Origin: Bacillus paramycoides
GTDB taxonomy: Bacteria > Bacillota > Bacilli > Bacillales > Bacillaceae_G
Reading direction: 5' to 3'
Length of the DNA: 64,000 nucleotides
Assembly (NCBI RefSeq): GCF_001884235.1
Contig: NZ_MAOI01000008.1
Coordinates: 1 to 64,000 of the forward strand
Made by a program: the position numbers and the translations under genes
Part shown: piece after piece, positions 45,732 to 53,957 of the stretch
How the letters are laid out: every line of letters begins with the position of its first letter
How positions within the stretch are numbered: position 1 is the stretch's first letter
Notes under the pieces: model-generated
What the model was told of the DNA's origin: nothing
Database searches by the model: none
Seen by the model: only the letters and a program-made list of their open reading frames with translations

Positions 45732-47447
45732 ATGCTGCGTAAATTTTTTTCTTATTATAAACCGTACAAAGGTTTATTCGTACTTGATTTTTCCTGTGCA
45801 GTTATCGCAGGTTTACTCGAACTTGGGTTTCCGCTTATCGTAAACCAATTTATTGATAAGCTATTACCAGGACAAAACTGGACGCTTATTTTATGGGCTT
45901 GTTTCGGTTTACTCGCAGTTTATATTTTAAATGCAGGTTTGCAATATGTCGTTACATACTGGGGACATATGCTTGGTGTTAACATTGAAACGGATATGAG
46001 GCAGAAATTATTTGATCACATTCAAAAGCTATCATTCAGATTTTTTGATAATAATAAAACAGGTCATTTAATTTCGCGCCTTACAAACGATTTAATGGAA
46101 ATTGGGGAAATTGCTCACCACGGGCCAGAAGATTTATTCATTGCCATTATGACTTTAGTCGGAGCATTTTCATTTATGATGATAATTAACTGGAAGTTAG
46201 CGCTATTAACATTCTTCGTCATTCCATTCCTATTATGGTTGGCACTTTACTTCAATAAAAAAATGACAGGTACGTTTAGACGTTTATTCTCAGACGTTGC
46301 TGATTTCAATGCGTGCATTGAGAACAATGTTGGTGGTATCCGCGTTGTACAAGCATTCGGAAATGAAAAATTTGAGAAAGAGCAATTTGCTGTAAATAAT
46401 GCTCGTTTCCGTACAACAAAATTAATGGCGTATAAAATTATGGCGTTAAACTCATCTATTAGTTATATGCTAATGCGTCTCGTAACGCTCTTTGTATTAA
46501 TATGTGGTACATGGTTTGTATTGCAAGGTGAATTAACGTACGGTGGATTCATTGGATTCGTTTTGTTAACGAATATTTTCTTCCGACCAATTGAAAAAAT
46601 TAATGCGGTTATTGAAAGTTACCCGAAAGGAATCGCTGGTTTTAAACGATATGTAGAACTTTTGGAAACAGAGCCTGATATTGTAGATTCTAAAGATGCA
46701 ATCGAAGTAAAGCATGTACACGGCGATATTCAATATAACAACATTACGTTTGGATATGAAAATAAAGAACCGATTTTAAAAGATATTAGCTTGAAAATAC
46801 ATGCAGGTGAAACAGTTGCTTTCGTTGGGCCATCAGGGGCAGGGAAAACAACGTTATGTAGTTTATTACCGCGTTTTTACGAACAATCATCTGGATCGAT
46901 TCAAATTGATGGAATTGATACGAAAGAGATGACGTTATCGTCACTTCGTAAGCAAATTGGGATTGTACAGCAAGATGTTTTCTTATTTTCTGGAACAATT
47001 CGTGAAAATATCGCTTACGGAAACTTAAAAGCTTCAGAAGCTGAAATTTGGCAAGCTGTAAAGCGTGCTCAGTTAGAAGATTTGATTTACTCGCAACCAG
47101 AAGGTTTAGATACAGTTATTGGTGAGCGTGGCGTGAAACTTTCAGGGGGGCAAAAGCAACGCTTAGCGATTGCTCGTATGTTCTTGAAAAACCCGCCAAT
47201 TTTAATATTAGATGAAGCAACTTCTGCGCTAGATACAGAGACGGAACTTGCTATTCAAAAATCACTTGCAGAACTATCTGTTGGCCGTACAACGTTAGTT
47301 ATCGCCCATAGACTTGCAACTATTAAAAATGCAGATCGCATCGTCGTTGTAAATAAAGATGGTATTGCAGAACAAGGTTCACATGATGAATTAATCGAGC
47401 AGGGCGGGGGGTATAGCCGATTATATGAAGCTCAGTTTAGTTCGTAA
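45732..47447 (+). CDS. ABC exporter half-transporter, likely iron-regulated
   Basis: 571 residues. Six membrane segments (about 15-300), then a nucleotide-binding domain with Walker A GPSGAGKT, signature LSGGQKQR, Walker B ILILDEATS and the switch His in VIAHRLAT. A half-size exporter of the multidrug/lipid (MsbA, YfiB) group that should work as a homodimer. The Fur-like box suggests expression in iron starvation, hence possible export of a siderophore-related or heme-related compound. No partner transporter gene is adjacent. Confidence 0.88.
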   Translation: MLRKFFSYYKPYKGLFVLDFSCAVIAGLLELGFPLIVNQFIDKLLPGQNWTLILWACFGLLAVYILNAGLQYVVTYWGHMLGVNIETDMRQKLFDHIQKLSFRFFDNNKTGHLISRLTNDLMEIGEIAHHGPEDLFIAIMTLVGAFSFMMIINWKLALLTFFVIPFLLWLALYFNKKMTGTFRRLFSDVADFNACIENNVGGIRVVQAFGNEKFEKEQFAVNNARFRTTKLMAYKIMALNSSISYMLMRLVTLFVLICGTWFVLQGELTYGGFIGFVLLTNIFFRPIEKINAVIESYPKGIAGFKRYVELLETEPDIVDSKDAIEVKHVHGDIQYNNITFGYENKEPILKDISLKIHAGETVAFVGPSGAGKTTLCSLLPRFYEQSSGSIQIDGIDTKEMTLSSLRKQIGIVQQDVFLFSGTIRENIAYGNLKASEAEIWQAVKRAQLEDLIYSQPEGLDTVIGERGVKLSGGQKQRLAIARMFLKNPPILILDEATSALDTETELAIQKSLAELSVGRTTLVIAHRLATIKNADRIVVVNKDGIAEQGSHDELIEQGGGYSRLYEAQFSS

Positions 47448-47512
47448 ATATAATTTCTGCTGAATTAGTGCACCATAAGTAAGTGGAAACCTTATATGGG
47501 AGGCTATAAAGC

Positions 47513-47824
47513 ATGATTGTAACAACAACTTCTACAATTCAAGGGAAAGAAATTATTGAGTATATCGATATCGTCAATGGAGAAGCAATCATGGGTGCGA
47601 ATATCGTTCGTGATCTTTTCGCTTCTGTCCGCGACGTTGTCGGTGGTCGCGCAGGCGCTTACGAAAGTAAATTGAAAGAAGCGCGCGACATTGCAATGGA
47701 AGAGATGAAAACTCTCGCAAGACAAAAAAATGCGAACGCAATAGTTGGTATCGACGTGGACTACGAAGTAGTCCGCGAAGGGATGCTAATGGTTGCGGTG
47801 AGTGGAACTGCTGTCCGTATATAA
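47513..47824 (+). CDS. YbjQ/UPF0145-family heavy-metal-binding-domain protein
   Basis: 103 residues, complete family member ([43 protein letters not shown]). It forms a pentameric beta fold in structural homologues; biological role unknown. Good GGGAGG ribosome site. The TAA stop (47822-47824) lies inside the ATAAA end of a bcr1-like repeat. Confidence 0.92.
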   Translation: MIVTTTSTIQGKEIIEYIDIVNGEAIMGANIVRDLFASVRDVVGGRAGAYESKLKEARDIAMEEMKTLARQKNANAIVGIDVDYEVVREGMLMVAVSGTAVRI

Positions 47825-47978
47825 AGTGAAACTTTAATCAGTGGGGGTTTTGTTCATCCCCACTGATTATCAGCCCGCACCAATCGGGCGTTTACGGGCA
47901 GCCCGACTCCCACCTAACTTCTTTGCTCAAGACGAATTTTGAGGTGGGAGTCTTACTGCCCACAAATAGCGGGATAAA
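47821..47978 (-). repeat. bcr1-like repeat, copy 6 (inverted)
   Basis: Full-length, flanked by ATAAA (47821-47825) and ATAAA (47974-47978), the complement of TTTAT. The first supplies the stop codon of the YbjQ-family gene. The terminator that presumably served that gene is now on the far side of the element. Confidence 0.92.
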
Positions 47979-47981
47979 GTG

Positions 47982-48009
47982 AAAAGCCGTGCTGATGCAC
48001 GGCTTTTTG
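47982..48009. terminator. rho-independent terminator
   Basis: AAAAGCCGTGC, TGAT, GCACGGCTTTTT, separated from the preceding gene by the bcr1-like copy. Confidence 0.88.
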
Positions 48010-48122
48010 TTATTAGTGATGCTGTTATCATGTCTAACATTATAGGTAGGTCGATATTCTATGTCGAAGCCTGGATATTTCTTGGGAAATGCGGAAGGTC
48101 CCGTCGATATATAGGGAAGACA

Positions 48123-49757
48123 TTAGAGAGCTTCTTTACACTTTCGAATTTGAACCAATAATTTTTCGTATTCTTGTTCGAGAATTGTGATGTCATCGTG
48201 ATGATTGGGTATAGAAATCCGGCTGATGATTTCTGTTAATTTTGTTTGTAATCGTAATAATTCTTGTTCAGTAACGTTTACAGAAGCTTGAGTTGTTCTT
48301 TTTGTGTATTGCTCGTAATTGCCGTGGAAGATTCTTGGTTCGTTTTCATCTACTTGTAGAATATGGTCTGCAACAGAACGAATAAAGGCACGGTCATGGC
48401 TAATGAAAAGTATAGTGCCAGGATACTCTTGTAACATGCTTTCTAATTCTTCTTGCGTTGCTAAGTCCAAATAGTTTGTCGGTTCATCGAGTAGAAGCAT
48501 ATTATAGTTTCCTAAAAATACTTTTGCGAGCGCAACCTTCATCCGTTCACCACCACTTAAGACGTGCACAGGTTTATGAACATCTTCACGGCGAAAAAGA
48601 AGGCGAGCAAGTATTGTCCGAACGAACGATTCCGTATAATTTGTCTCTTCTAGAACATTTTCCAAAATTGTTTTATTCGTTTTTAAAATAGATAATGTTT
48701 GTTCGAAGTATCCAATTTTACAACTTTTCGAAAGCTGGATCCCATGCTCATTTGCGAGAAGCATTTTGAACAATGTCGTTTTTCCGCTTCCGTTTGCCCC
48801 TAAAATAGCAAGCTTTGCGCCGGGAGCGATAGTTCCGCTCATATTTTGGAATAGTGTGCGGTCCCCTATTTTCTTTGTTGCTTTATTAAACTGTACAACC
48901 GCTTTACTATGAATGGGTGCATGGTATTGTACGTCAAACCGGGCTTGAGAAAAATCTTTCGGCTTTTCCTTCTGTTCTAATTTTTCGAGACGTGTTTCTA
49001 ATGCCTTCGCTGCTTTGCTAACATTTTCTTGGCCATGAGCCCCACTTAATTTATAAAGTTTAGATTCAGATGAACTGAACCGTGTTGGGACTTTTGTCAT
49101 GCTAGAAGCGCGTTGCTTTCTTTGCAAAATTGATTGTTCTAAACGGTTTTTTTCTTGTACATATTGCTCGTATTCTGCTTGTTTTTGTATTCGCTCACGT
49201 TCTTTTTGTTTTCGATAGTTTGAATAATTCCCTTTATATTCTTGAATAGTACCGTCTTCAACTTCGATGATTTTGGTACATATGGTATCTAGGAAATCGC
49301 GATCATGCGATATTAAAACAAGTGCACCTTTATAAGAGAAAAGTGCCTTTTCTAATTGCTCTGTACCGAACATATCTAAGTGGCTTGTTGGTTCATCAGC
49401 AAATAGAATGCCTGCATCCTGTTCGAGAGCATGGGCAATCTTTAGGCGCATTCGTTCACCACCGCTCATTGAATCTGCAACGTTTGAAATACTCCATTTT
49501 CCTTTTGCGAGAGAAGAAGCGCTTTCCGGTATTTCCACGCTAAGCTGAGGAATGATGGCGATAGAACTATGATGAGTTACTGTACCTTTGTCAGCTTCTA
49601 TTTCTTTACTTAATATTTGTAATAACGTAGATTTTCCCGCTCCGTTGACCCCGACAATTCCTATGCGATCATGTGCTTGAATTTCCAGTGATGGTAATGT
49701 GAATATGGTGCGATCACCAAAGCTCTTTTCAATATTTCGTGCGAATAAAATAGTCAT
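48123..49757 (-). CDS. ABC-F ribosomal protection protein (VmlR/Vga-type)
   Basis: 544 residues (B. subtilis VmlR 547). Two nucleotide-binding domains without membrane segments: Walker A GVNGAGKS and GANGSGKT, signatures MSGGERMR and LSGGERMK, Walker B FADEPTSHLD and LLDEPTNYLD. The charged interdomain linker (about 185-270) reaches into the ribosomal peptidyl-transferase region in this class and dislodges drugs. VmlR protects against virginiamycin M, lincomycin and tiamulin. The leader region holds an attenuator, as known for vmlR. Confidence 0.9.
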   Translation of the reverse strand: MTILFARNIEKSFGDRTIFTLPSLEIQAHDRIGIVGVNGAGKSTLLQILSKEIEADKGTVTHHSSIAIIPQLSVEIPESASSLAKGKWSISNVADSMSGGERMRLKIAHALEQDAGILFADEPTSHLDMFGTEQLEKALFSYKGALVLISHDRDFLDTICTKIIEVEDGTIQEYKGNYSNYRKQKERERIQKQAEYEQYVQEKNRLEQSILQRKQRASSMTKVPTRFSSSESKLYKLSGAHGQENVSKAAKALETRLEKLEQKEKPKDFSQARFDVQYHAPIHSKAVVQFNKATKKIGDRTLFQNMSGTIAPGAKLAILGANGSGKTTLFKMLLANEHGIQLSKSCKIGYFEQTLSILKTNKTILENVLEETNYTESFVRTILARLLFRREDVHKPVHVLSGGERMKVALAKVFLGNYNMLLLDEPTNYLDLATQEELESMLQEYPGTILFISHDRAFIRSVADHILQVDENEPRIFHGNYEQYTKRTTQASVNVTEQELLRLQTKLTEIISRISIPNHHDDITILEQEYEKLLVQIRKCKEAL

Positions 49758-49789
49758 AAAAAAACCTCCCTAGTTTCACTAGAGAGGAT
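49758..49789 (-). terminator. attenuator terminator overlapping the ribosome site of ABC-F gene
   Basis: On the minus strand: CCTCTCTAG, loop TGAAA, CTAGGGAGG, seven T, then directly the ATG. The GGGAGG of the 3' arm is also the Shine-Dalgarno sequence, so the hairpin can both end transcription and hide the start. Confidence 0.88.
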
Positions 49790-49887
49790 AAACGTCGCCC
49801 TTGAATGTAAAAATCGTACATAAATAAGCGATGCACATATTTTTACATGATCGTTTCGAAAGAAAGTATCGACAAATGGACAGACTA

Positions 49888-49900
49888 ATCCCCTGCTAGT
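49888..49900 (-). promoter_or_regulatory. predicted antiterminator arm
   Basis: Minus strand ACTAGCAGGGGAT can pair with ATCCTCTCTAGT (49778-49789), the 5' arm of the terminator: 12 pairs, one G-T, one bulged C. This would exclude terminator formation. It begins 5 nt after the leader ORF stop. Confidence 0.6.
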
Positions 49901-49905
49901 TTTCA

Positions 49906-49968
49906 TCATTTTTGTTCACTATTTGTGATGGATGAAATAAATAAGAGAATTAGAACTTCATTGGTCAA
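49906..49968 (-). CDS. leader peptide of ABC-F gene
   Basis: TTG start with AAGGAAGG 4 bp before it; 20 codons (MTNEVLILLF..., ending SEQK) and TGA. An alternative is a three-codon ATG AAG TTC TAA ORF just inside it. Either would place a ribosome over the antiterminator arm when translation is not stalled. Inferred from layout and from known ABC-F gene leaders. Confidence 0.5.
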   Translation of the reverse strand: MTNEVLILLFISSITNSEQK

Positions 49969-49996
49969 AGTACCTTCCTTTCATAAGATTATTTTT

Positions 49997-50026
49997 ATTG
50001 TATGCGCATACAAATGGATTTGTCAA
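49997..50026 (-). promoter_or_regulatory. promoter of ABC-F leader, with 16-bp palindrome
   Basis: Minus strand TTGACA (50021-50026), 18-bp spacer, TACAAT (49997-50002). The perfect palindrome TTGTATGCGCATACAA (49999-50014) spans the -10 and most of the spacer. Transcription would start near 49990, giving a leader of about 230 nt. Confidence 0.75.
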
Positions 50027-50028
50027 AC

Positions 50029-50574
50029 TCATTTCTGTTTGCTATTTTTGAATTTATTATTATACAATTGTGCTTTTGCGAGTGCTTCAGCATCATTTTG
50101 GATTTCGTTTAGTCCGTTCGCATCACCAATAACATACCCTTCAAATGAAGAACCAACAAAATCAAAGATATATTGGAACTGGGCGATAAGTGGCAATGCC
50201 TTCAGTTTCGGATTATCTCCACCAACGATGACAACGTACATTTTTTTACCTTTCATTTTTTCTTTGAAATGAAGGGATTTATCGCGTAGACTTTGAGACC
50301 AGCGATCGACGAAGTTCTTCATATGACCGCTCATTCCATACCAGTATAGCGGCGTTGCAAAGATGATTGTATCGTGTTCTAGCATGCGCTCAATTAACTG
50401 TTGGTAATCGTCATTTACAGGTTGGAATCCTTCCGCATCATGGCGCTGATCTGTAATAGGATGAACGGTATGGTCGCGCAAATAAATTTGCTCCGCTTCG
50501 GTTCCGTCAATCATCATATGTGTTAAGGCTTCCGTATTTCCGTTTTCTCTTGAACTACCGTGTATAACAAACAT
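50029..50574 (-). CDS. flavodoxin-like NAD(P)H-dependent FMN reductase
   Basis: 181 residues. HGSSRENGNTEAL is the FMN phosphate loop, TPLYWYGMSGHMKNFVDRW the second conserved block of the NADPH-dependent FMN reductase / NAD(P)H quinone oxidoreductase family. It likely reduces quinones or electrophiles. Start 4 bp after the MerR gene, which probably controls it. Confidence 0.9.
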   Translation of the reverse strand: MFVIHGSSRENGNTEALTHMMIDGTEAEQIYLRDHTVHPITDQRHDAEGFQPVNDDYQQLIERMLEHDTIIFATPLYWYGMSGHMKNFVDRWSQSLRDKSLHFKEKMKGKKMYVVIVGGDNPKLKALPLIAQFQYIFDFVGSSFEGYVIGDANGLNEIQNDAEALAKAQLYNNKFKNSKQK

Positions 50575-50578
50575 GTCA

Positions 50579-50947
50579 TCATTCCTTTTCTTTTGCTTGT
50601 TTTAAGAGTGAAACGTGTTTTTGCAAGTTGGCTTGAATACTAGAGAGCAATTCGATTTGTTTCGTAACTTCACATAGCTTATCTTCGTAAAGTGTGAGAA
50701 TGCTACTGCATGGATTTTCGTATAAATGCGGCTCGATTTCAAGGCAGCGCAGCATTCGTGCTGTTTCTTCTAAATTTAGGCCAAGCTGTAAGTACATTTG
50801 AATAAGTGCTACCTTTTCGATGGCACTTTTATCAAAATCACGATAACCATTTTCGAGGCGGTTTGAAGGGAGTAATCCCTTTTCTTCGTAATGTCTTAGT
50901 GAACGTTCGCTAACCCCGGTTTCTTTTGATAACTCCCCAATTCGCAC
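50579..50947 (-). CDS. MerR-family transcriptional regulator
   Basis: 122 residues. Winged helix (1-70: RIGELSKETGVSERSLRHYE) and a C-terminal dimerisation helix (about 85-118). GTG start after AAGGAGTG. Cys63 lies in a pattern (LRCLE) that resembles AdhR/NmlR members; a second Cys lies in NPCSSI. This suggests sensing of electrophiles. It reads into the flavodoxin gene. Its promoter has the elongated MerR spacer. Confidence 0.9.
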   Translation of the reverse strand: MRIGELSKETGVSERSLRHYEEKGLLPSNRLENGYRDFDKSAIEKVALIQMYLQLGLNLEETARMLRCLEIEPHLYENPCSSILTLYEDKLCEVTKQIELLSSIQANLQKHVSLLKQAKEKE

Positions 50948-50970
50948 TGTATTTCACTCCTTTTACATGT

Positions 50971-51002
50971 ATTGTAAACCTTCACACTAATGTGAAGGTC
51001 AA
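50971..51002 (-). promoter_or_regulatory. MerR-type promoter with operator dyad
   Basis: Minus strand TTGACC (50997-51002), 20-bp spacer, TACAAT (50971-50976). The dyad CCTTCACA-N4-TGTGAAGG (50979-50998) fills the spacer. Over-long spacers with a central dyad are typical of promoters that MerR proteins activate by DNA distortion. Confidence 0.85.
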
Positions 51003-51892
51003 CTCTGTTTTTTTGCAAAAGAATCTACATGATTTAAAAAGACTTGAATGGCTTTAGAAGGGATGAAATATTTGCCGCGTACGATGGAGAACGGGCGGAT
51101 TAGCTTTTCGTTAGGCACGGGGACGTGGAATAGTTCTTTTGCTAATAATTCTTTCCGCACGGTCCAATCCGAAAGTATAGCGATGCCAAGCCCAGCAGCG
51201 ACGGCTTCCTTCACACTTTGTATACTGCTGAATGTAAAGAAGCGCTTCATTTTTAAGTGATGTTGGTGTATAAAGCGATCGCTATAGGCGCGTGTGCCAG
51301 AACCGCTCTCCCTTAATACCCAGACTTGATCTTGGAGAGTATTTTCATTTATTTCCTCGGTATGGAGCAATGGATGGTTTGGCGGGACGACAAGCTTCAT
51401 CTCATCTTGCATAAAAGTTTCAACATCTACGTCGGCGTATACGACTTGGCCTTCCACTAAGCCGATATCAATTTGATTAGAGCGAATGCTTTGCAAAACT
51501 TCTTCTGTATTGGAGATGAATGTATGAACTTCGACGTGCGGGTTTTCATTAGCATAGCGCGCTAATATTTTGGGAAGTAAGTATTCACCAATTGTAAAGC
51601 TAGCGCCGATCCGCAGCGTTCCCGTTACGACGTTGTGCAATTCATTAATTTCTTGTTTCGCATCTTCATAAAGTGAGAGCATTTGCTTTGCGTGTATGTA
51701 TAAAATATTTCCTGCCTCTGTAACTTGGACGTGCTTTGGGGAGCGCTGAATAAGTGTAGTTCCAAACTCATTTTCTAAGTTGCGAATGTGCATACTAACA
51801 CCAGGTTGTGAAAGATTTAATAGCTCTGCAGCGCGCGAGAAATGCTTTTGTTCAACAACGGTCACAAAAATCTTTAAAATGTCGACGTTCAT
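50999..51892 (-). CDS. LysR-family regulator (CysL/YeiE-like)
   Basis: 297 residues. LysR winged helix (IFVTVVEQKHFSRAAELLNL) and effector domain. It is divergent from a YeiH-family transporter, the arrangement of E. coli yeiE-yeiH. By similarity it may respond to a sulfur compound, as CysL and CysB relatives do; the effector is not shown by the sequence. Its stop abuts the MerR promoter. Confidence 0.88.
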   Translation of the reverse strand: MNVDILKIFVTVVEQKHFSRAAELLNLSQPGVSMHIRNLENEFGTTLIQRSPKHVQVTEAGNILYIHAKQMLSLYEDAKQEINELHNVVTGTLRIGASFTIGEYLLPKILARYANENPHVEVHTFISNTEEVLQSIRSNQIDIGLVEGQVVYADVDVETFMQDEMKLVVPPNHPLLHTEEINENTLQDQVWVLRESGSGTRAYSDRFIHQHHLKMKRFFTFSSIQSVKEAVAAGLGIAILSDWTVRKELLAKELFHVPVPNEKLIRPFSIVRGKYFIPSKAIQVFLNHVDSFAKKQS

Positions 51893-51950
51893 CGGATGTG
51901 CTCCTTTATTTTTGCTTTCATTTTATCATAAGTTTTTTTGATGATTGAGA

Positions 51951-51993
51951 TTTAATATTGATATTAAACTTATTATTAAAACTCTCTTATAAT
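51951..51993 (+). promoter_or_regulatory. operator dyad and promoter between LysR gene and yeiH
   Basis: TTTAATAT-TG-ATATTAAA (51951-51968) is an 18-bp dyad with the T-N11-A look of LysR sites. TATAAT lies at 51988-51993, with TTAAAC 17 bp upstream at 51965. Confidence 0.6.
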
Positions 51994-52044
51994 GTAACTA
52001 GAAAGAACATGCATGTTCCAATACGATTATTGGGGTGGTACAAA

Positions 52045-53067
52045 GTGGAACAAACACTTGTTATACAAAAGAAGAAGCGTCTTGGTTTTTCGCAAGGGGT
52101 TGGGATTACGTTATTAATCGCCATTGCTGCGAAATATTTAGCGGAGCTTCCATTTTTAAATATTATGGGACAATTAGTAATCGCTATTCTAATCGGGATG
52201 GTTTGGCGAGCAGCGATTGGAATCCCTCACGAAGCGATAGCGGGAACGAACTTTGCGAGTAAGAAGTTGCTTCGCTTCGGAATCATCTTACTTGGAATGC
52301 GATTAAATCTTGTAGATATTGCGAAGGCGGGGCCGAAAGTATTGGTCATCGCTGCGGTTGTTATTACATTTACAATTTTCGTTGTCTATGGACTAACGAA
52401 AGTATTTAAAGTAGAAAAGAAATTAGGAATTTTAACAGCATGCGGGACGGCAATTTGTGGCGCGGCTGCGGTCGTGGCAATTGCACCGCAAGTGAAAGCG
52501 AAAGATGAGGAAACAGCAGTTGGGGCAGCGATTATTGCTATTTTAGGTACGATATTTACACTTATTTATACGCTATTATATCCAGTGCTTGGCTTTTCTC
52601 CGTATGGTTACGGCGTATTCTCAGGTGCGACACTACATGAAATCGCTCATGTTATCGCGGCCGCGGCTCCAGGAGGAAGTACGGCAGTTGATATTGCTGT
52701 TATCGTAAAATTAACACGCGTTGCAATGCTTGTACCAGTAGCGATATTAATTGGATTATGGTTTGGTAAGAGCGAGGGAAGCAAAGAAAAAGGGTCGTGG
52801 CGCGATCTTCCGATTCCTTGGTTCATCTTCGGATTTTTAGCAATGAGTGCGGTGCATTCGCTTGGGATTATCCCAGAAGTTGTTGCCGGATATATTGTAG
52901 TAATTGCGTACATGCTTATCGCAATGGCGATGGCAGGGCTCGGTTTAAATGTAGAGTTTAAAACGTTCCGCAAATTAGGAAGTAGAGCATTTGTGGCAGG
53001 GCTGATTGGCTCGGTTTGTCTTTCGGTGCTTGGATACGTTCTTGTATATGCGTTAGGATTTATGTAG
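52045..53067 (+). CDS. yeiH: YeiH-family putative anion (sulfate/sulfite) exporter
   Basis: GTG 52045 is used (GGGGTGG before it); the upstream ATT-initiated extension overlaps the operator and the -10. 340 residues, about ten membrane segments. [19 protein letters not shown] and [16 protein letters not shown] are family signatures (UPF0324, PSE family). Transport of sulfonate or sulfite-type anions is proposed for the family; not shown here. Confidence 0.88.
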   Translation: MEQTLVIQKKKRLGFSQGVGITLLIAIAAKYLAELPFLNIMGQLVIAILIGMVWRAAIGIPHEAIAGTNFASKKLLRFGIILLGMRLNLVDIAKAGPKVLVIAAVVITFTIFVVYGLTKVFKVEKKLGILTACGTAICGAAAVVAIAPQVKAKDEETAVGAAIIAILGTIFTLIYTLLYPVLGFSPYGYGVFSGATLHEIAHVIAAAAPGGSTAVDIAVIVKLTRVAMLVPVAILIGLWFGKSEGSKEKGSWRDLPIPWFIFGFLAMSAVHSLGIIPEVVAGYIVVIAYMLIAMAMAGLGLNVEFKTFRKLGSRAFVAGLIGSVCLSVLGYVLVYALGFM

Positions 53068-53073
53068 TAGCGA

Positions 53074-53103
53074 AGAGGCATCTTATAGATGTCTCTTTTT
53101 TTA
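53074..53103 (+). terminator. rho-independent terminator
   Basis: GAGGCATCT, TAT, AGATGTCTC (one G-T), then T-run. Confidence 0.75.
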
Positions 53104-53159
53104 CCTTTTTTTGTAAAGATATCTTCACTTGAAACTGGAAAATATTTATAATTAAAGAA

Positions 53160-53330
53160 TTGCGAAAACAAAATCATATAACACAAGTTGAAATGACGAA
53201 GGCGATGCAAGTGACACGGCAGACAATCGTGGCGATTGAGAACCATCACTATAACCCGAGTCTAGAGTTAGCCCTAAAAATCGCCAAATATTTTGGAATG
53301 AAAGTGGAGGAAATATTTACGCTGGAGTAA
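53160..53330 (+). CDS. small XRE/HTH regulator (YgzD-like) lacking a normal start
   Basis: The frame encodes RKQNHITQVEMTKAMQVTRQ then TIVAIENHHYNPSLELALKI and ends FTLE, TAA at 53328-53330. It is almost a complete helix-turn-helix protein of the family, usually about 66 residues beginning a few residues earlier. The only standard start in frame is TTG 53160, with no ribosome site. Upstream codons are ATA, ATT, AAA, GAA, then TGA at 53130. It may be translated from TTG or from a rare ATT, or be a freshly inactivated gene. It adjoins two small membrane proteins. Confidence 0.6.
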   Translation: MRKQNHITQVEMTKAMQVTRQTIVAIENHHYNPSLELALKIAKYFGMKVEEIFTLE

Positions 53331-53341
53331 GGAGAGAGAAA

Positions 53342-53599
53342 ATGCAAGATGAGTTTGAGAGATTTCAATCGGATAAAGCGTTTAAATATGTAGGGTTATT
53401 TTTCGCGATTAGTTTAGCTGTATGGAGTTTGTATAATTTAATTGTTTACGGAAGCGCTGGAACACCGTTCATTCTATTTGTTGTTGGACAGTTTGTATAT
53501 TACGGTGTGAATTATTGGCCAAAGTGGAAATTTAGAAATAAGAAAGAGGCTGATAATGAGTATGGCATCAACGAGTGTGTTAGCAACAAAGACCAGTAA
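53342..53599 (+). CDS. small two-TM membrane protein
   Basis: 85 residues; AGGAGAGAGAA before the ATG. Two hydrophobic segments (about 17-37 and 43-60), a charged N-terminus and a basic then acidic tail. 11 bp after the XRE gene, so probably co-transcribed. In such XRE plus small-membrane-protein pairs the regulator usually controls the membrane protein. No recognised function. Confidence 0.75.
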   Translation: MQDEFERFQSDKAFKYVGLFFAISLAVWSLYNLIVYGSAGTPFILFVVGQFVYYGVNYWPKWKFRNKKEADNEYGINECVSNKDQ

Positions 53600-53623
53600 A
53601 TAGATAGATAAAGGGGAAGTGGA

Positions 53624-53851
53624 ATGGGATTACCGATATTATGTGTCGCTACGGCTATATTTGCTTTATTTTGGGGAATGCAAAATTTCTCTCGTAATCC
53701 AGTGCCAAGTGTATGTATTATGATTGGTACTGTAGGCTTATCGTACTATTTATTAAATTCAGCACATTATCATAAAACGGCAACGAGTGTTGTTATTGGA
53801 GTGATTATATTATCGTGTGGGTGCGCTATACAAAAGGTGTTATTTCCATAA
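53624..53851 (+). CDS. small hydrophobic membrane protein
   Basis: 75 residues, three likely membrane segments and almost no soluble part. AAAGGGGAAGTGGA precedes ATG 53624. Follows the two-TM gene by 24 bp and ends at a terminator, so the three genes look like one small operon. Family not recognised. Confidence 0.7.
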   Translation: MGLPILCVATAIFALFWGMQNFSRNPVPSVCIMIGTVGLSYYLLNSAHYHKTATSVVIGVIILSCGCAIQKVLFP

Positions 53852-53887
53852 AAGCTGTTTATACAAAAAGTATAAACAGCTTTTTGT
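53850..53887 (+). terminator. rho-independent terminator
   Basis: AAAGCTGTTTATAC, AAAAA, GTATAAACAGCTTT, then T-run. Confidence 0.93.
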
Positions 53888-53905
53888 ATTTTTTTTACAA
53901 ATCAC

Positions 53906-53936
53906 TTGAAAGTTACGTTACGTCATCTTTTATAAT
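53906..53936 (+). promoter_or_regulatory. MerR-type promoter with 19-bp spacer
   Basis: TTGAAA (53906-53911) and TATAAT (53931-53936), 19-bp spacer with the imperfect dyad AAAGTTACGT/ACGTCATCTTT. Confidence 0.7.
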
Positions 53937-53957
53937 GAAAGAGAAGAGGTGATGGCA

